The position numbers and the translations under genes are program-made. Positions 17,976 through 25,914 of a stretch of 64,000 bases of DNA are shown one piece after another (the stretch's first letter is position 1; every line of letters begins with the position of its first letter). Source of the stretch: Paenibacillus tianjinensis. Lineage in GTDB: Bacteria; Bacillota; Bacilli; Paenibacillales; Paenibacillaceae. The notes below the pieces were generated by a model. That model was not told the DNA's origin. It saw nothing but the letters and a program-made list of their open reading frames with translations, and ran no database searches. The stretch is from the NCBI RefSeq assembly GCF_017086365.1, contig NZ_CP070969.1, positions 5,022,001 through 5,086,000 on the forward strand, in the 5' to 3' direction.

Positions 17976-18858
17976 GTATGGAACTCTTAACAAATCCTTT
18001 GAGAGACCGATAGGCTCCTTCAAATTGAAAGCGCATGCCGTCTGTTATCCCGTACATTACACGCGTTTCTTCCTCCTGGCGGTTCCCGTTCAGGCTCTCC
18101 GAAACCATCTGATGCAGCGCGCCCGCCCAAATATCCAGCAGGGCATCCTCACCTTCCAGCAATTTGTGATATTCAGAGGTCCCATAAATCGACATAATAA
18201 ACTGTCCCCAGAGCTCCTGCGCAAAATAATACAGGGTGGGCTCATGCACCTCTGCCTGCTCCGCCACCCGTTCCAACACCTGGCTGATCTGGGGCGGAAA
18301 CTCGTCGTTCTGCAGCGGGACAGTTTCGATCTCAATCTGCGCAACCTCATGACCGCGGCCCAGCTTCACAATTCCTTGTGCCCCGCGTTTCTTCAGCGTC
18401 TGGAGTGTACGGAACTGCAGCAGCGGATGCACCGCAGTCTTTTGCAGCCAGGCGGTCAGCTGTTCATCCACTTGGCCGCCCTCCAGATAAGAGAGCTGCT
18501 CCAGTGCCAGAATAGTCGCTTCGGACAGCGGTTCATTCATCACCTTCCGCAGCAGCTTGTCGGGATAATCCGCATCTTCTTCCAGCTTCGACTTTGCCAA
18601 AATCCGGGCCATATCCTCTTCCTTAAGATCCTGTTCAGCTCCGGAAGCGGTATGATTACTGTCTGCGTTGTCGGCTGCTTCCGGAAAGGCCGCTTCCAGC
18701 CAGCCCAGCAGCGACTGCCATTCCTCGTAGTGCCGCTCTTCCTGACCCTGGCATTGCAGCAGAAACCGCAGCAATTCCATCGCTTCCCCGTAGCGTTCAC
18801 TCTCCAGCATTACCGTAAGCTGGATCTGATAGTAATCCAGCGTTTTCGGAAACAGCAC
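17965..18858 (-). CDS. YsoA-like TPR-type protein upstream of tig
   Basis: At least 297 aa from GTG 18858; see the start-codon note. The sequence is helical and leucine-rich with repeated pairs such as YYQIQLTVMLESERYGEAMELLRFLLQ, typical of tetratricopeptide-like helical repeats. Its position directly before tig corresponds to ysoA of B. subtilis. No enzymatic motif, signal peptide or membrane segment is seen, and its function is unknown. Start choice: a strong AAGGAGGT (18907-18900 region) has no ATG, GTG or TTG in frame behind it. The codon 7 nt after GGAGG is an in-frame ATT (18894-18892), which would add 12 residues (INQFNSPAKENI). Translation may therefore begin at AUU, or at the listed GTG with a weak GAGA site. 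Confidence 0.75.
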   Translation of the reverse strand: MLFPKTLDYYQIQLTVMLESERYGEAMELLRFLLQCQGQEERHYEEWQSLLGWLEAAFPEAADNADSNHTASGAEQDLKEEDMARILAKSKLEEDADYPDKLLRKVMNEPLSEATILALEQLSYLEGGQVDEQLTAWLQKTAVHPLLQFRTLQTLKKRGAQGIVKLGRGHEVAQIEIETVPLQNDEFPPQISQVLERVAEQAEVHEPTLYYFAQELWGQFIMSIYGTSEYHKLLEGEDALLDIWAGALHQMVSESLNGNRQEEETRVMYGITDGMRFQFEGAYRSLKGFVKSSILDK

Positions 18859-18934
18859 GATATTCTCTTTGGCGGGGGAATTGAATTGATTAATGAGGGC
18901 ACCTCCTTTTTCTCCGAACCATAATTAATTGTAG

Positions 18935-18962
18935 ATTATAGCATAACCTATTAAGGTTTCAA
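18935..18962 (-). promoter_or_regulatory. Extended -10 sigma-A promoter of the ysoA-like gene
   Basis: On the minus strand TTGAAA (18962-18957), a 16-bp spacer ending in TGC, and TATAAT (18940-18935). Transcription would start near 18928, about 35 nt before the ATT codon at 18894. Confidence 0.65.
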
Positions 18963-19031
18963 AAAAACAAGTTGAAAAAGTTATTCATCTATGATAACAT
19001 AATTTTTGCTTGCTTTTCACTCTTATCTCAT

Positions 19032-19105
19032 GTCCCGGTAGCTCAGCCGGATAGAGCATGCGCCTTCTAAGCGCACGGTCGGGGGTTCGAATCCCTTCCG
19101 GGACG
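19032..19105 (+). tRNA. tRNA-Arg, anticodon TCT
   Basis: A 74-nt cloverleaf without encoded CCA. The acceptor stem is GTCCCGG/CCGGGAC, the D arm GCTC...GAGC, the anticodon stem TGCGC/GCGCA with loop CTTCTAA (anticodon TCT, reading AGA/AGG), and the T loop TTCGAAT. A second gene differing only in the D loop lies at 38296-38369 on the other strand. Confidence 0.95.
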
Positions 19106-19114
19106 TCCTACAGA

Positions 19115-19143
19115 AACAGCCTTCCTTCAGGAGGGCTGTTTTT
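19115..19143 (+). terminator. Terminator of tRNA-Arg
   Basis: The stem ACAGCCTTCC/GGAGGGCTGT is followed by TTTTT, ending 38 nt after the tRNA. A duplicate hairpin is at 19257-19284. Confidence 0.8.
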
Positions 19144-19256
19144 GCGTTCCGGGGGGATGAGAACGCCTCTTGGGGGGACGTTGGAGCATAATCTTCGGGA
19201 GGACCGCTTCGCAATCAGCCCGAATGGGCTGCATCCCTTCCGGGACGTCCTACAGA

Positions 19257-19284
19257 AACAGCCTTCCTTCGGAGGGCTGTTTTT
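19257..19284 (+). terminator. Second, duplicated tRNA-type terminator
   Basis: The same stem as 19115-19143 with a shorter loop and TTTTT. It may also help end the convergent fapA-like transcript from the minus strand, although the T run on that side is short. Confidence 0.65.
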
Positions 19285-19297
19285 ACGTTCCGGGGCT

Positions 19298-21163
19298 TTA
19301 ATTCGACTCCATCCGCAGCTTAATGGTGCGGATATTGTCGATGTTGAACACCATATTCTCCACCGGCTCCGTGATTTCTGCCGTGTAGCGGTCGATCGTG
19401 ACCCTGCCGAGATACATTTTGTGGACAGAGATGCTTTGTTTCGCCTTCAGATAAGACTGCGCACCGCTCTCTCCGCCTACATAATAGGCAGAAATGCTGC
19501 CTCCCGCCTCCAGCTTGGAGCCGCGGCACATCGAAAACGTCTTGCGAAACGAGATATTGCCGGAGGAGAACAGCTCGCTCTGCACAATACCGTCTCTGTG
19601 AATCATAATGTCGCCGTTGGATTTAAGCGTGCTGTTCTGGCATTTTCCGATATTGACCTCTACCTTAGTCTCTTGCAACCGGGCCACGCCCATGTGCAGC
19701 TCCTCCAGCATGCTAATTACTCCGCTCAGAGCAGCCTCATTCATGAAGTCGACCAGTTGGGCCGGCTTTAACAGCAGATTCAGAAAATGCAGCGTCTGCT
19801 GAAGATCCTGATGGTACGAAGCTTGGACCGTCGCGAGCACGGAGAGCAGTTCCTTGGTGAGCTGCGGGATCTTTTGAAATTTACTCTCCAGCAGCAGAAC
19901 CACCGCCTGTCCGTATTTCACGCTTTGTTTGCGGGCCTGGACCGCCTGGATGAGCAGCCGGACGGCTGTTCTCAGCAGCTGCGCTTCTTCAATCAACAGC
20001 TTGGAGCAATTGAAAATCCGGTTGTACAGCACGCCAAAATAGCCGGAATAGAGCTTGCTGTTCACCACATTTCCTTTGACGAGAATACTGCCGGTTGCTG
20101 TTATTGTGGAATTGTAAATGCTGCCGTCCACATATACATTCCCCAGCGACTCTATAATCATATTATCTTCCACGTTGCCGCGGACAATCACGTCACCGGA
20201 AAAAAGAATATTGCCGGTCTTGATACTCACATTGCCGGGAACGATATAGGTTGTAGTAATGTCAAAATATTTGACCTTGTCACCGGTTACCCGGGGACGG
20301 CCTTCACGCAGCGCCCGGATCTCATTATTGATCAGCACCACGGTGTTATTTTTGGCAATGATATTCACATCGTTCGGCAGCGGCGGATATAATATCTCCC
20401 CATATACGTCACAGCCGGGAATCCCCTCGACAAAGGGAATTTTACGGGCAATGACCTCTCCTCTGATCACTGAAGGAATGCGTAGATGGCTGCGGAAATC
20501 CACTTGCCCCTCAATTTCACTGAACTCATTCTCTATCGTTTCTGAGAAAAACAGCTCCAGCTGCGCATTCTCTCCCGGGACAGCAGCCCGTCCCTTAGCA
20601 GCGGTTATCGGCTGATAGGTGGGATTCTGCAGCTCGGCATGAATTCCGGATATATTCAGGTTCTGTATAATTCCCCGATGCTCGAAATCCGTAATAATCC
20701 GGTTAAGACCCAGCAGTTCAACCACAGTCTCCGTATCCAATGCGGCCTCTACTTCTACCATGCCGGCTGAATAGTAGTCATTCAATTTCCATTGATAGCG
20801 TTTGGGGGAATGTAAGGTAAAAAAAGCCTGCAGACGATCCTCAGATACCGTAATCGTATACAGCGGCGGCTCCATGATCTCCCACTCAATCGTATCTTGA
20901 GAGGTCACTTCAGCAGGGCCTGAAACAGGCTGGCCGTTAACAAGGATTACCACTGGAGGAGCGGCCGAAATCACCGCAGGTGTTCCGCCGGGCAGCGGGT
21001 CCTGAACAAATATTTTGCCCGCACGGACAAGAACCCGTCCGCCGAGGTCATTCTCAAAATACTCAGACTCCATAAAGGTCTGCAGGGGCTCATCGTCATT
21101 CTGCGAAAGCTCCAGCATATTAATCAGCTTGTTCAGTTCCTGTTCGGACATATGATCAGGCAT
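19298..21163 (-). CDS. FapA (DUF342) family protein
   Basis: The start ATG 21163 (MPDHMSEQELNKLINMLE, 621 aa) has AGGAGGT 8 nt upstream, better than the upstream ORF extension. The layout is an N-terminal segment, a middle region with the family motif GIPSTKGI-like turn (FVEGIPGCDVYGE), then a right-handed beta-helix of short repeats such as GDVIVRGNVEDNMIIESLGNVYVDG and GSILVKGNV. A helical stretch at about 400-520 follows, and then another beta-helix segment (NGDIMIHRDG, GGSISAYYVGG). FapA/DUF342 proteins in Firmicutes are cytosolic and linked to flagellar or envelope functions, but a precise role is not established. It is monocistronic, with the tRNA terminators convergent at its 3' end. 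Confidence 0.8.
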   Translation of the reverse strand: MPDHMSEQELNKLINMLELSQNDDEPLQTFMESEYFENDLGGRVLVRAGKIFVQDPLPGGTPAVISAAPPVVILVNGQPVSGPAEVTSQDTIEWEIMEPPLYTITVSEDRLQAFFTLHSPKRYQWKLNDYYSAGMVEVEAALDTETVVELLGLNRIITDFEHRGIIQNLNISGIHAELQNPTYQPITAAKGRAAVPGENAQLELFFSETIENEFSEIEGQVDFRSHLRIPSVIRGEVIARKIPFVEGIPGCDVYGEILYPPLPNDVNIIAKNNTVVLINNEIRALREGRPRVTGDKVKYFDITTTYIVPGNVSIKTGNILFSGDVIVRGNVEDNMIIESLGNVYVDGSIYNSTITATGSILVKGNVVNSKLYSGYFGVLYNRIFNCSKLLIEEAQLLRTAVRLLIQAVQARKQSVKYGQAVVLLLESKFQKIPQLTKELLSVLATVQASYHQDLQQTLHFLNLLLKPAQLVDFMNEAALSGVISMLEELHMGVARLQETKVEVNIGKCQNSTLKSNGDIMIHRDGIVQSELFSSGNISFRKTFSMCRGSKLEAGGSISAYYVGGESGAQSYLKAKQSISVHKMYLGRVTIDRYTAEITEPVENMVFNIDNIRTIKLRMESN

Positions 21164-21289
21164 CTCGCTGCACCTCCTGGTTAATGTACAACGGTAGAAA
21201 GGCTGCGCTCTGTACGTAACTGCTTTCATTTTATTATTAATATTAAATTTAAGCAATTACGGATCATGGAAGGATTAGAAAGTTGGAGC

Positions 21290-21420
21290 TTACCACCATC
21301 CCCCGCCTGCCGCTTCCTCCACAATCGCTGCAACACCGGTGGCTATCTGTTCCGGACGGGCACGTGAAATACTGATGCGCAGGAATTTCTGGTGACCTAT
21401 CCCAACACCAAATAAGCCGC
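21290..21420 (-). pseudogene. C-terminal remnant of a MocR/GntR-type PLP regulator or aminotransferase
   Basis: On the minus strand 39 or more in-frame codons end at TAA 21292-21290 and read VGIGHQKFLRISISRARPEQ followed by a helical ATGVAAIVEEA tail. This is the typical C-terminus of fold-type I PLP enzymes or MocR regulators (R-I-S-I-S ... I-x-x-G-V-x-x-I). There is no start codon, and the reading frame is cut at the pst terminator hairpin. The 310-bp gap between pstA and fapA is otherwise empty. I infer a deletion that fused the pst operon end to a gene fragment. Confidence 0.5.
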
Positions 21421-21438
21421 CGGATGAGCCCGGCGGCC
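21407..21438 (-). terminator. Terminator of the pst genes
   Basis: On the minus strand the stem GCCGCCGG/CCGGCGGC is followed by TTATTT. It is 36 bp after pstA, and its downstream arm coincides with the edge of the gene remnant. Confidence 0.65.
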
Positions 21439-21473
21439 TATAAATTAGTACAGCTAGCTGATTCGGTACGGCA

Positions 21474-22355
21474 TTACCGCCCCTTGCGGCGGTTTCCCAG
21501 CCACAGCGGGAACCTGAAAATGAAATTGATCAGCAGGACTACAAAAACAAGCACTGCCGCCGACTTGTCGGCAATTTGCCGCGCATCCTCAACGATCGCC
21601 TCGGATTGTACATACCACAGATGCACCGCCAGTGTCTCACCCGGCGAGAACAGATTGAAGTCCCACATTTCGCCGGAGGTACTGAGGCCTGCGGTCAGGA
21701 TAATGACCGCAGACTCCCCGAACGCGCGTCCGGCCACCAGACAGATGCCTGTGACAATGGCAGACATCGCCACGGGCAGCACCACCTTGCGGATGACGTG
21801 GAATTTGGTCATCCCCAGTGCGTAGCCGGCTTCGCGGATGTCGCCGGGAACCGCGCGCACGGCTTCTTCCGTTACGCGGGCCAGCATCGGCAGGTTCAGC
21901 AGCGCCAGGGAGACGCCGCCGCCGAGAATGGTCAGGCCGATATTGAAATATTCGGCGAAGATTGCCAGGCCCAGCATCCCGAATACAATTGAAGGGACGG
22001 AGGACAGCGACTCCACACAAATGCGCAGCGCACCGGTAAAACGGTTGTCCGGCGCGTATTCTGCCATATAAATTCCGGCCCCAACGCCGATCGGAATCGA
22101 AATCAGCAGGGAGATAAACAAAATATAGAAGGAATTGAACAACACCGGGCCAATCCCGCCTCCGGCATCAATCTCTTCCGGCTGCTTGATCAGGAAATCG
22201 GGTCTAAGCGCCGGCAGCCCTTTGCTTAGAATGGTAAAGAGCAGCCAGAAAATCAGCAGCATGACCAGCGCCCCCAGCGTATAGAAGCCGATGGTTGCAA
22301 TTTTGTTGCGCCGCTGTGCACGTGCAGTATAACGTGTTCGGGTGAAACCGCTCAT
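21474..22355 (-). CDS. pstA: Phosphate ABC transporter permease PstA
   Basis: A 293-aa inner membrane protein with about six hydrophobic segments. The permease motif for contact with the ATPase is visible as EAGYALGMTKFHVIRKVVLP (about residues 176-195). It pairs with PstC to form the phosphate channel. The start codon overlaps the pstC stop by one base (TAATG), indicating tight coupling. It is followed by a terminator, and no pstB ATPase or phoU gene follows, so the transporter must use an ATPase encoded elsewhere. Confidence 0.95.
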   Translation of the reverse strand: MSGFTRTRYTARAQRRNKIATIGFYTLGALVMLLIFWLLFTILSKGLPALRPDFLIKQPEEIDAGGGIGPVLFNSFYILFISLLISIPIGVGAGIYMAEYAPDNRFTGALRICVESLSSVPSIVFGMLGLAIFAEYFNIGLTILGGGVSLALLNLPMLARVTEEAVRAVPGDIREAGYALGMTKFHVIRKVVLPVAMSAIVTGICLVAGRAFGESAVIILTAGLSTSGEMWDFNLFSPGETLAVHLWYVQSEAIVEDARQIADKSAAVLVFVVLLINFIFRFPLWLGNRRKGR

Positions 22356-23299
22356 TATGCATCCCCCCTTTTCCGGCCCAGCACGCGGATCACAAAGATA
22401 AGTGCAAACGAAATCAGCAGCAGCAGGAAGGCCATCATATGCAGCGCGTAGTTCCAGGAGGAGTCAAACTCCACATTGGAAATCTGCATGACAATGTTGC
22501 TGGTCAATACCGAGGACGGCGTGAACAAGCTTTTGGCCAGCTGCGGCGTATTGCCGATAACCATGACAACCGCCATCGTCTCACCAACCGCACGGGTCAT
22601 GCCGAGGATAATGGCAGAGATAATTCCCCGCTTAGCCGCAGGCAGCACCACACGCATAATCACCTGCAGTCGGGTAGAACCCAGGGCGTAGGCCGCGTCA
22701 CGGTATTTGCGCGGCACGGCAATAATGGCGTCATCACTGATCCGGCAGATCGTTGGCAGTACCATTAGCGCTAGAACTAGCGCAGCCGCCAGCAGCCCGT
22801 CGCCCAGTCCTTCCCCGCTGACTCTACGCAGAAATGGAAGCAGCACAGTTAGGCCCAGATAGCCGTATACGATGGAAGGTATGCCGACGAGCAGATCAAG
22901 CACCGGACGGATAAAGCTCTTCAGCCACTTCGGAGCGATCTCCGCGCAGAGCACGGCCATCCCGACTGAGACTGGCACCGCGATCAGCAGGGTCAATGCG
23001 GTCAGAGACAATGTATTTACGATAAAGGCGGCAGCTCCAAAGGCATCCTCCTCCGGAGTCCAATTGAAGGACAGGAAGAATTCAGCCGGAGAGACGTGTG
23101 CGAACAGGAGCAGCGCCGTTTTTCCGATGAATACAATAACTAGTCCAAGCACGAAGCACAGTGCAAGGATGCTGAATAAGAAATAATAGCGGGATAATTT
23201 ATTGCCAAGCAGATGTTTGCGGTGGCGTTTGTCATTTGCAGTGCTTTGCGTAACCTTCTTTGGTGCTTTCGATGCCAGGCTTTGAACTGGTGCCCCCAT
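22355..23299 (-). CDS. pstC: Phosphate ABC transporter permease PstC
   Basis: The start ATG 23299 (MGAPVQSLASKAPKK, 314 aa) has GGAGGG 5 nt upstream, preferred over the longer ORF. A positively charged cytosolic N-terminus is followed by about six membrane segments. The ATPase-coupling loop YRDAAYALGSTRLQVIMRVV is present. It partners PstA in high-affinity phosphate import. It is separated from pstS by an 80-bp gap containing a strong stem-loop without a T run, and it overlaps pstA by one base. Confidence 0.95.
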   Translation of the reverse strand: MGAPVQSLASKAPKKVTQSTANDKRHRKHLLGNKLSRYYFLFSILALCFVLGLVIVFIGKTALLLFAHVSPAEFFLSFNWTPEEDAFGAAAFIVNTLSLTALTLLIAVPVSVGMAVLCAEIAPKWLKSFIRPVLDLLVGIPSIVYGYLGLTVLLPFLRRVSGEGLGDGLLAAALVLALMVLPTICRISDDAIIAVPRKYRDAAYALGSTRLQVIMRVVLPAAKRGIISAIILGMTRAVGETMAVVMVIGNTPQLAKSLFTPSSVLTSNIVMQISNVEFDSSWNYALHMMAFLLLLISFALIFVIRVLGRKRGDA

Positions 23300-23313
23300 A
23301 CTTTCCCTCCTGT

Positions 23314-23350
23314 AAGCGGCCACCCCCGTACATTCCGGGGCTGGCCGCTT
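23314..23350 (-). promoter_or_regulatory. Stem-loop between pstS and pstC
   Basis: AAGCGGCCA...TGGCCGCTT forms a long GC-rich stem, extended by CCCCG/CGGGG. No T tract follows; the pstC ribosome binding site comes a few bases later. Such intercistronic stems usually protect the upstream message and reduce downstream expression, which would favour the binding protein PstS over the permeases. That role is inferred. Confidence 0.6.
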
Positions 23351-23379
23351 TTACCGTTCAATATAATGAAGCTCTTGAA

Positions 23380-24243
23380 TTAGCCTTTCATTGCTGCAAT
23401 CGGAATGAACTTAAGCTTTTTCAGCGATCCGTTCTGGAATTTCTTGCTCTGTACATAGTCGATGAATTCTTTGGTTGCGCCGGTCGGCTGGCCTTTGGTC
23501 ATGTAGTAGCCGTATGCCCAAATCTTGTACGAGCCATTGATTACGTTATCTGTAGTAGCCGCCACACCGTTGAATTTAACAGCCTTGATGTCGCTGCCGG
23601 TTACATAAACAAGGTCGATATAGCCGATGGAGTTAGGTGTAGTCGCAACCGCTGTTTTCATGTCACCGCTGGAGCCGGTTTCCTTGTAGTTCTTTTCTTT
23701 CTTGACGATATCTCCGCCGCCCAGTGCCTTAGCCTGGTAGTTAACGCGAGTACCGGAACCGAATGAACGGGTAATTACAACGATGTTGGCATCCGATCCG
23801 CCGACATCCTTCCAGTTGGTGATTTTACCGGAGAAAATGCCTGCCAGCTGTTCGGTAGTCAGGTTGTCTACACCGACATTTTTGTTCACGATAGTGGCAA
23901 AAGGAATAACCGCTACCTTGTTCGCTACCTGTCCGTCAAATGCTTTGAAGCCCGGCACGTCGATGCTGGCATCCCAATCGCAGGCGCCGATATCAGCGAT
24001 GCCTTTCTTCACGGCCTGTGGTCCGGTAACCGAACCTTTGCCGGAAGCGGCGATTTTCACTTTTGGATGCAGCTTCTGGAATTCTTTGGCTGCCTGTAGC
24101 GTGAGCGGAAGCAGTGCTGTGGAGCCGTTGACCGTGATTTTACCCTTGAGGCTGTCAGCCGCTGCAGCAATCCCTGCAAAGGATGCTGTTACCGCGATGA
24201 CCGCTGTCAGTGCTGTTACTGTTAATTTTTTGAAAACCTTCAT
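23380..24243 (-). CDS. pstS: Phosphate-binding protein PstS
   Basis: A 287-aa extracellular binding protein of the PstS type. The signal peptide is MKVFKKLTVTALTAVIAVTA with cleavage near AAAADS. There is no lipobox cysteine, so it is either secreted or held by another means. The phosphate-site motifs are GSTALLPL (about residues 40-47), SGKGSVTG (about 66-73) and RSFGSGTRVNYQ (about 164-175). It delivers phosphate to PstCA. The gene lies 60 bp behind a secreted propeller-type gene and ahead of pstC. Confidence 0.93.
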   Translation of the reverse strand: MKVFKKLTVTALTAVIAVTASFAGIAAAADSLKGKITVNGSTALLPLTLQAAKEFQKLHPKVKIAASGKGSVTGPQAVKKGIADIGACDWDASIDVPGFKAFDGQVANKVAVIPFATIVNKNVGVDNLTTEQLAGIFSGKITNWKDVGGSDANIVVITRSFGSGTRVNYQAKALGGGDIVKKEKNYKETGSSGDMKTAVATTPNSIGYIDLVYVTGSDIKAVKFNGVAATTDNVINGSYKIWAYGYYMTKGQPTGATKEFIDYVQSKKFQNGSLKKLKFIPIAAMKG

Positions 24244-24302
24244 GAAATAATTCTCCTCCCGGCGTTTGCGCCGATATATTGTGTGGGTGTGGGTGGAATT
24301 GC

Positions 24303-25724
24303 TTATTTAGTGAGCTGAAGTGCCTGGCCGTTCTGGATCAGGAGCACTTTGCCGTCACTTACGATAGCCAGCTTGCTGCCGTCATGGGAAACCGCTACTT
24401 CCGAGACATCTTCGGTAGTGTGGAAGAGCGACGTTTTGCTGCCGTTTGCGTCGATCGAATAGATGGTGGTGCTTCCGTCAGCTGCTGTACCGGACACGAT
24501 AAGACCTGTGGCTACACCGGTAGACCAGGAAGGCTCTACATCAAGCGCGATGTTGGTAATAGCACCGTCCGCTCCAATGGATTTCAGGGTGTTCGCCGCA
24601 TTTCCGTCCGGATCTGCACTCAGGTAGGCTACAGCACCATTTGCCAAAATTTCCGGATACAGTTTGTTATCCAGCGCTGTAGTGAGGGCTGCCGGCTTCG
24701 CGTCTTTAGTGGAGAGGTCCAGCTTGTACAATTGTTCTCCGGCTTTGCTGAAATCTACAGTCAGTGAATCTTCCGTGCTGTCAGTATCATTCTTGGCAAC
24801 ACCGGTTACATTGACAATGTAGACAACGCTTTTCGAATCAGCAGACAGCCGAAGCTCCGATTTGTTCTCCACTTTATCTTCAAGAAGGGTTTTGACGGCT
24901 CCGGTCTCTACAGAGATTTGGCCAATCTTCTCCTGCTTGTCGCCCTGGATGAAGTAGATCGTTTTGCCGTCCTGCGACCAGACCAGATCCATCTTCACGC
25001 TCGTATCTGTACCCAGAGGGGAGATCGCGCCGCTCGACAGGCTGATTAGATTCAGCTGGCCTTTCTCATCTGTGAACGCGCCCCATTTCTGATCTGGGGA
25101 TACAGCGAAATCCAGTGCACTTTCATTGGAAGAGAAAATATCATATACGCCAGGGAAGGCGCTGAATTTGAGCAGCTGAGCGGTTTCCGAATCGCTCCGG
25201 TTCGCAATGATGCTACCATCGGCGTTCCAGTGCAGCGTATCGAACTGGCCTTCCGGACGGGCAAAGCTCAGAATCGACTGGTCTTCAGCCGTGAGCTCAC
25301 CGCCAAGGGCAGTAACCAGCTTGGTCAGCTCCACGTATACTTTTCCGTTATAGAGTACAGGGGCTACTGTGAACTGCTGCGATACTCCGTCCACCAGATA
25401 GCTTTTGGCACCCGCTTGAAGCTGTACGATATGTAATCCTTTACTGTCATTCAATTCAAAACCGTTGCTGCTGAGGATCACTTTGGCTCCTAGCTCCCCG
25501 GCAACTTCACTAAGGGAATACAGCTTGTAGCCGCTGCTGTCTATTGTGCTGAACGCAACCGGCAGGCTGTTGACTTTCCATGTCGCCTTAGCTGTTTTGA
25601 CTGCTGATGTATTGACGGCTGCGGCGGCGCTCACGTTGCTGCTAGTTGCCACAATGCTGCCTGCTCCCCCTGTTACGAGAAGTGCTGAAGCCAAAGCCGC
25701 GCCGAACCATTTACTATTTCTCAA
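24303..25724 (-). CDS. Secreted protein with copper-amine-oxidase-N-like domain and TolB-like propeller
   Basis: A 473-aa exported protein with a signal peptide at 1 to about 34. Residues about 50-155 resemble the 'copper amine oxidase N-terminal'/stalk domain common in Paenibacillus secreted proteins (VAGELGAKVILSSNGFEL ... VYVELTKLVTALGGEL). About 165-470 contain WD40/TolB-like repeats, for example AVSPDQKWGAFTDEKGQLNL, VWSQDGKTIYFIQGD and SHDGSKLAIVSDGKVLLIQ. No catalytic residues are apparent. It is 60 bp upstream of pstS on the same strand with no terminator between them, so it may be co-transcribed with the phosphate genes. Its role is unknown. Confidence 0.7.
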   Translation of the reverse strand: MRNSKWFGAALASALLVTGGAGSIVATSSNVSAAAAVNTSAVKTAKATWKVNSLPVAFSTIDSSGYKLYSLSEVAGELGAKVILSSNGFELNDSKGLHIVQLQAGAKSYLVDGVSQQFTVAPVLYNGKVYVELTKLVTALGGELTAEDQSILSFARPEGQFDTLHWNADGSIIANRSDSETAQLLKFSAFPGVYDIFSSNESALDFAVSPDQKWGAFTDEKGQLNLISLSSGAISPLGTDTSVKMDLVWSQDGKTIYFIQGDKQEKIGQISVETGAVKTLLEDKVENKSELRLSADSKSVVYIVNVTGVAKNDTDSTEDSLTVDFSKAGEQLYKLDLSTKDAKPAALTTALDNKLYPEILANGAVAYLSADPDGNAANTLKSIGADGAITNIALDVEPSWSTGVATGLIVSGTAADGSTTIYSIDANGSKTSLFHTTEDVSEVAVSHDGSKLAIVSDGKVLLIQNGQALQLTK

Positions 25725-25821
25725 TTAGATTCACCCTTTTCCTATAGGTAACTGCTAATGTTATTTTCATCTACTAGTGTGAATTCTGTTCAAGAGGAAT
25801 GTTATGGAAATATTAAGTAAC

Positions 25822-25858
25822 TAAAAAGACCGGCCCCGAAATACTTCGAGGTCGGCCT
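25822..25858 (-). terminator. Terminator of the small lipoprotein gene
   Basis: On the minus strand the stem CCTCGAA/TTTCGGGG, extended by GGCCGA/CCGGTC, is followed by TTTTTAG. It lies 56 bp after the lipoprotein stop and isolates the pst cluster. Confidence 0.7.
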
Positions 25859-25914
25859 GTAAGTAAACTCAGTGTAAAAATCGGTGCAAAATGGTTGAAA
25901 AAGTCCTGTAAATG

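Larger units (their letters stand above)
19091..19284 (+). repeat. Tandem duplication of tRNA-Arg 3' end plus terminator
   Basis: The 38 bases 19091-19128 (T-arm end, acceptor strand, discriminator and the first arm of the terminator) recur identically at 19233-19270, 142 bp away. The second copy has no tRNA 5' half. The segment between the copies carries another small palindrome-rich stretch. The same layout is found at the other tRNA-Arg gene (38124-38296). Confidence 0.8.

Noticed and set aside
19023..19214. Small frames over the tRNA-Arg tail (19023-19214 minus, 19058-19771 plus, 38033-38395 plus)
   Set aside because: They consist of tRNA and terminator sequence and read through unrelated elements; no start signals.
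19091..19270. Attachment site of an integrated element at tRNA-Arg
   Set aside because: The tail copies are only 142 bp apart, no integrase or cargo lies between them, and the same duplication occurs at the second tRNA locus.
25725..25800. PhoP box before the propeller gene and pstS
   Set aside because: TTGAACA and TTCACA occur 10 bp apart, but the match and spacing to the 11-bp PhoP direct repeat are too weak.
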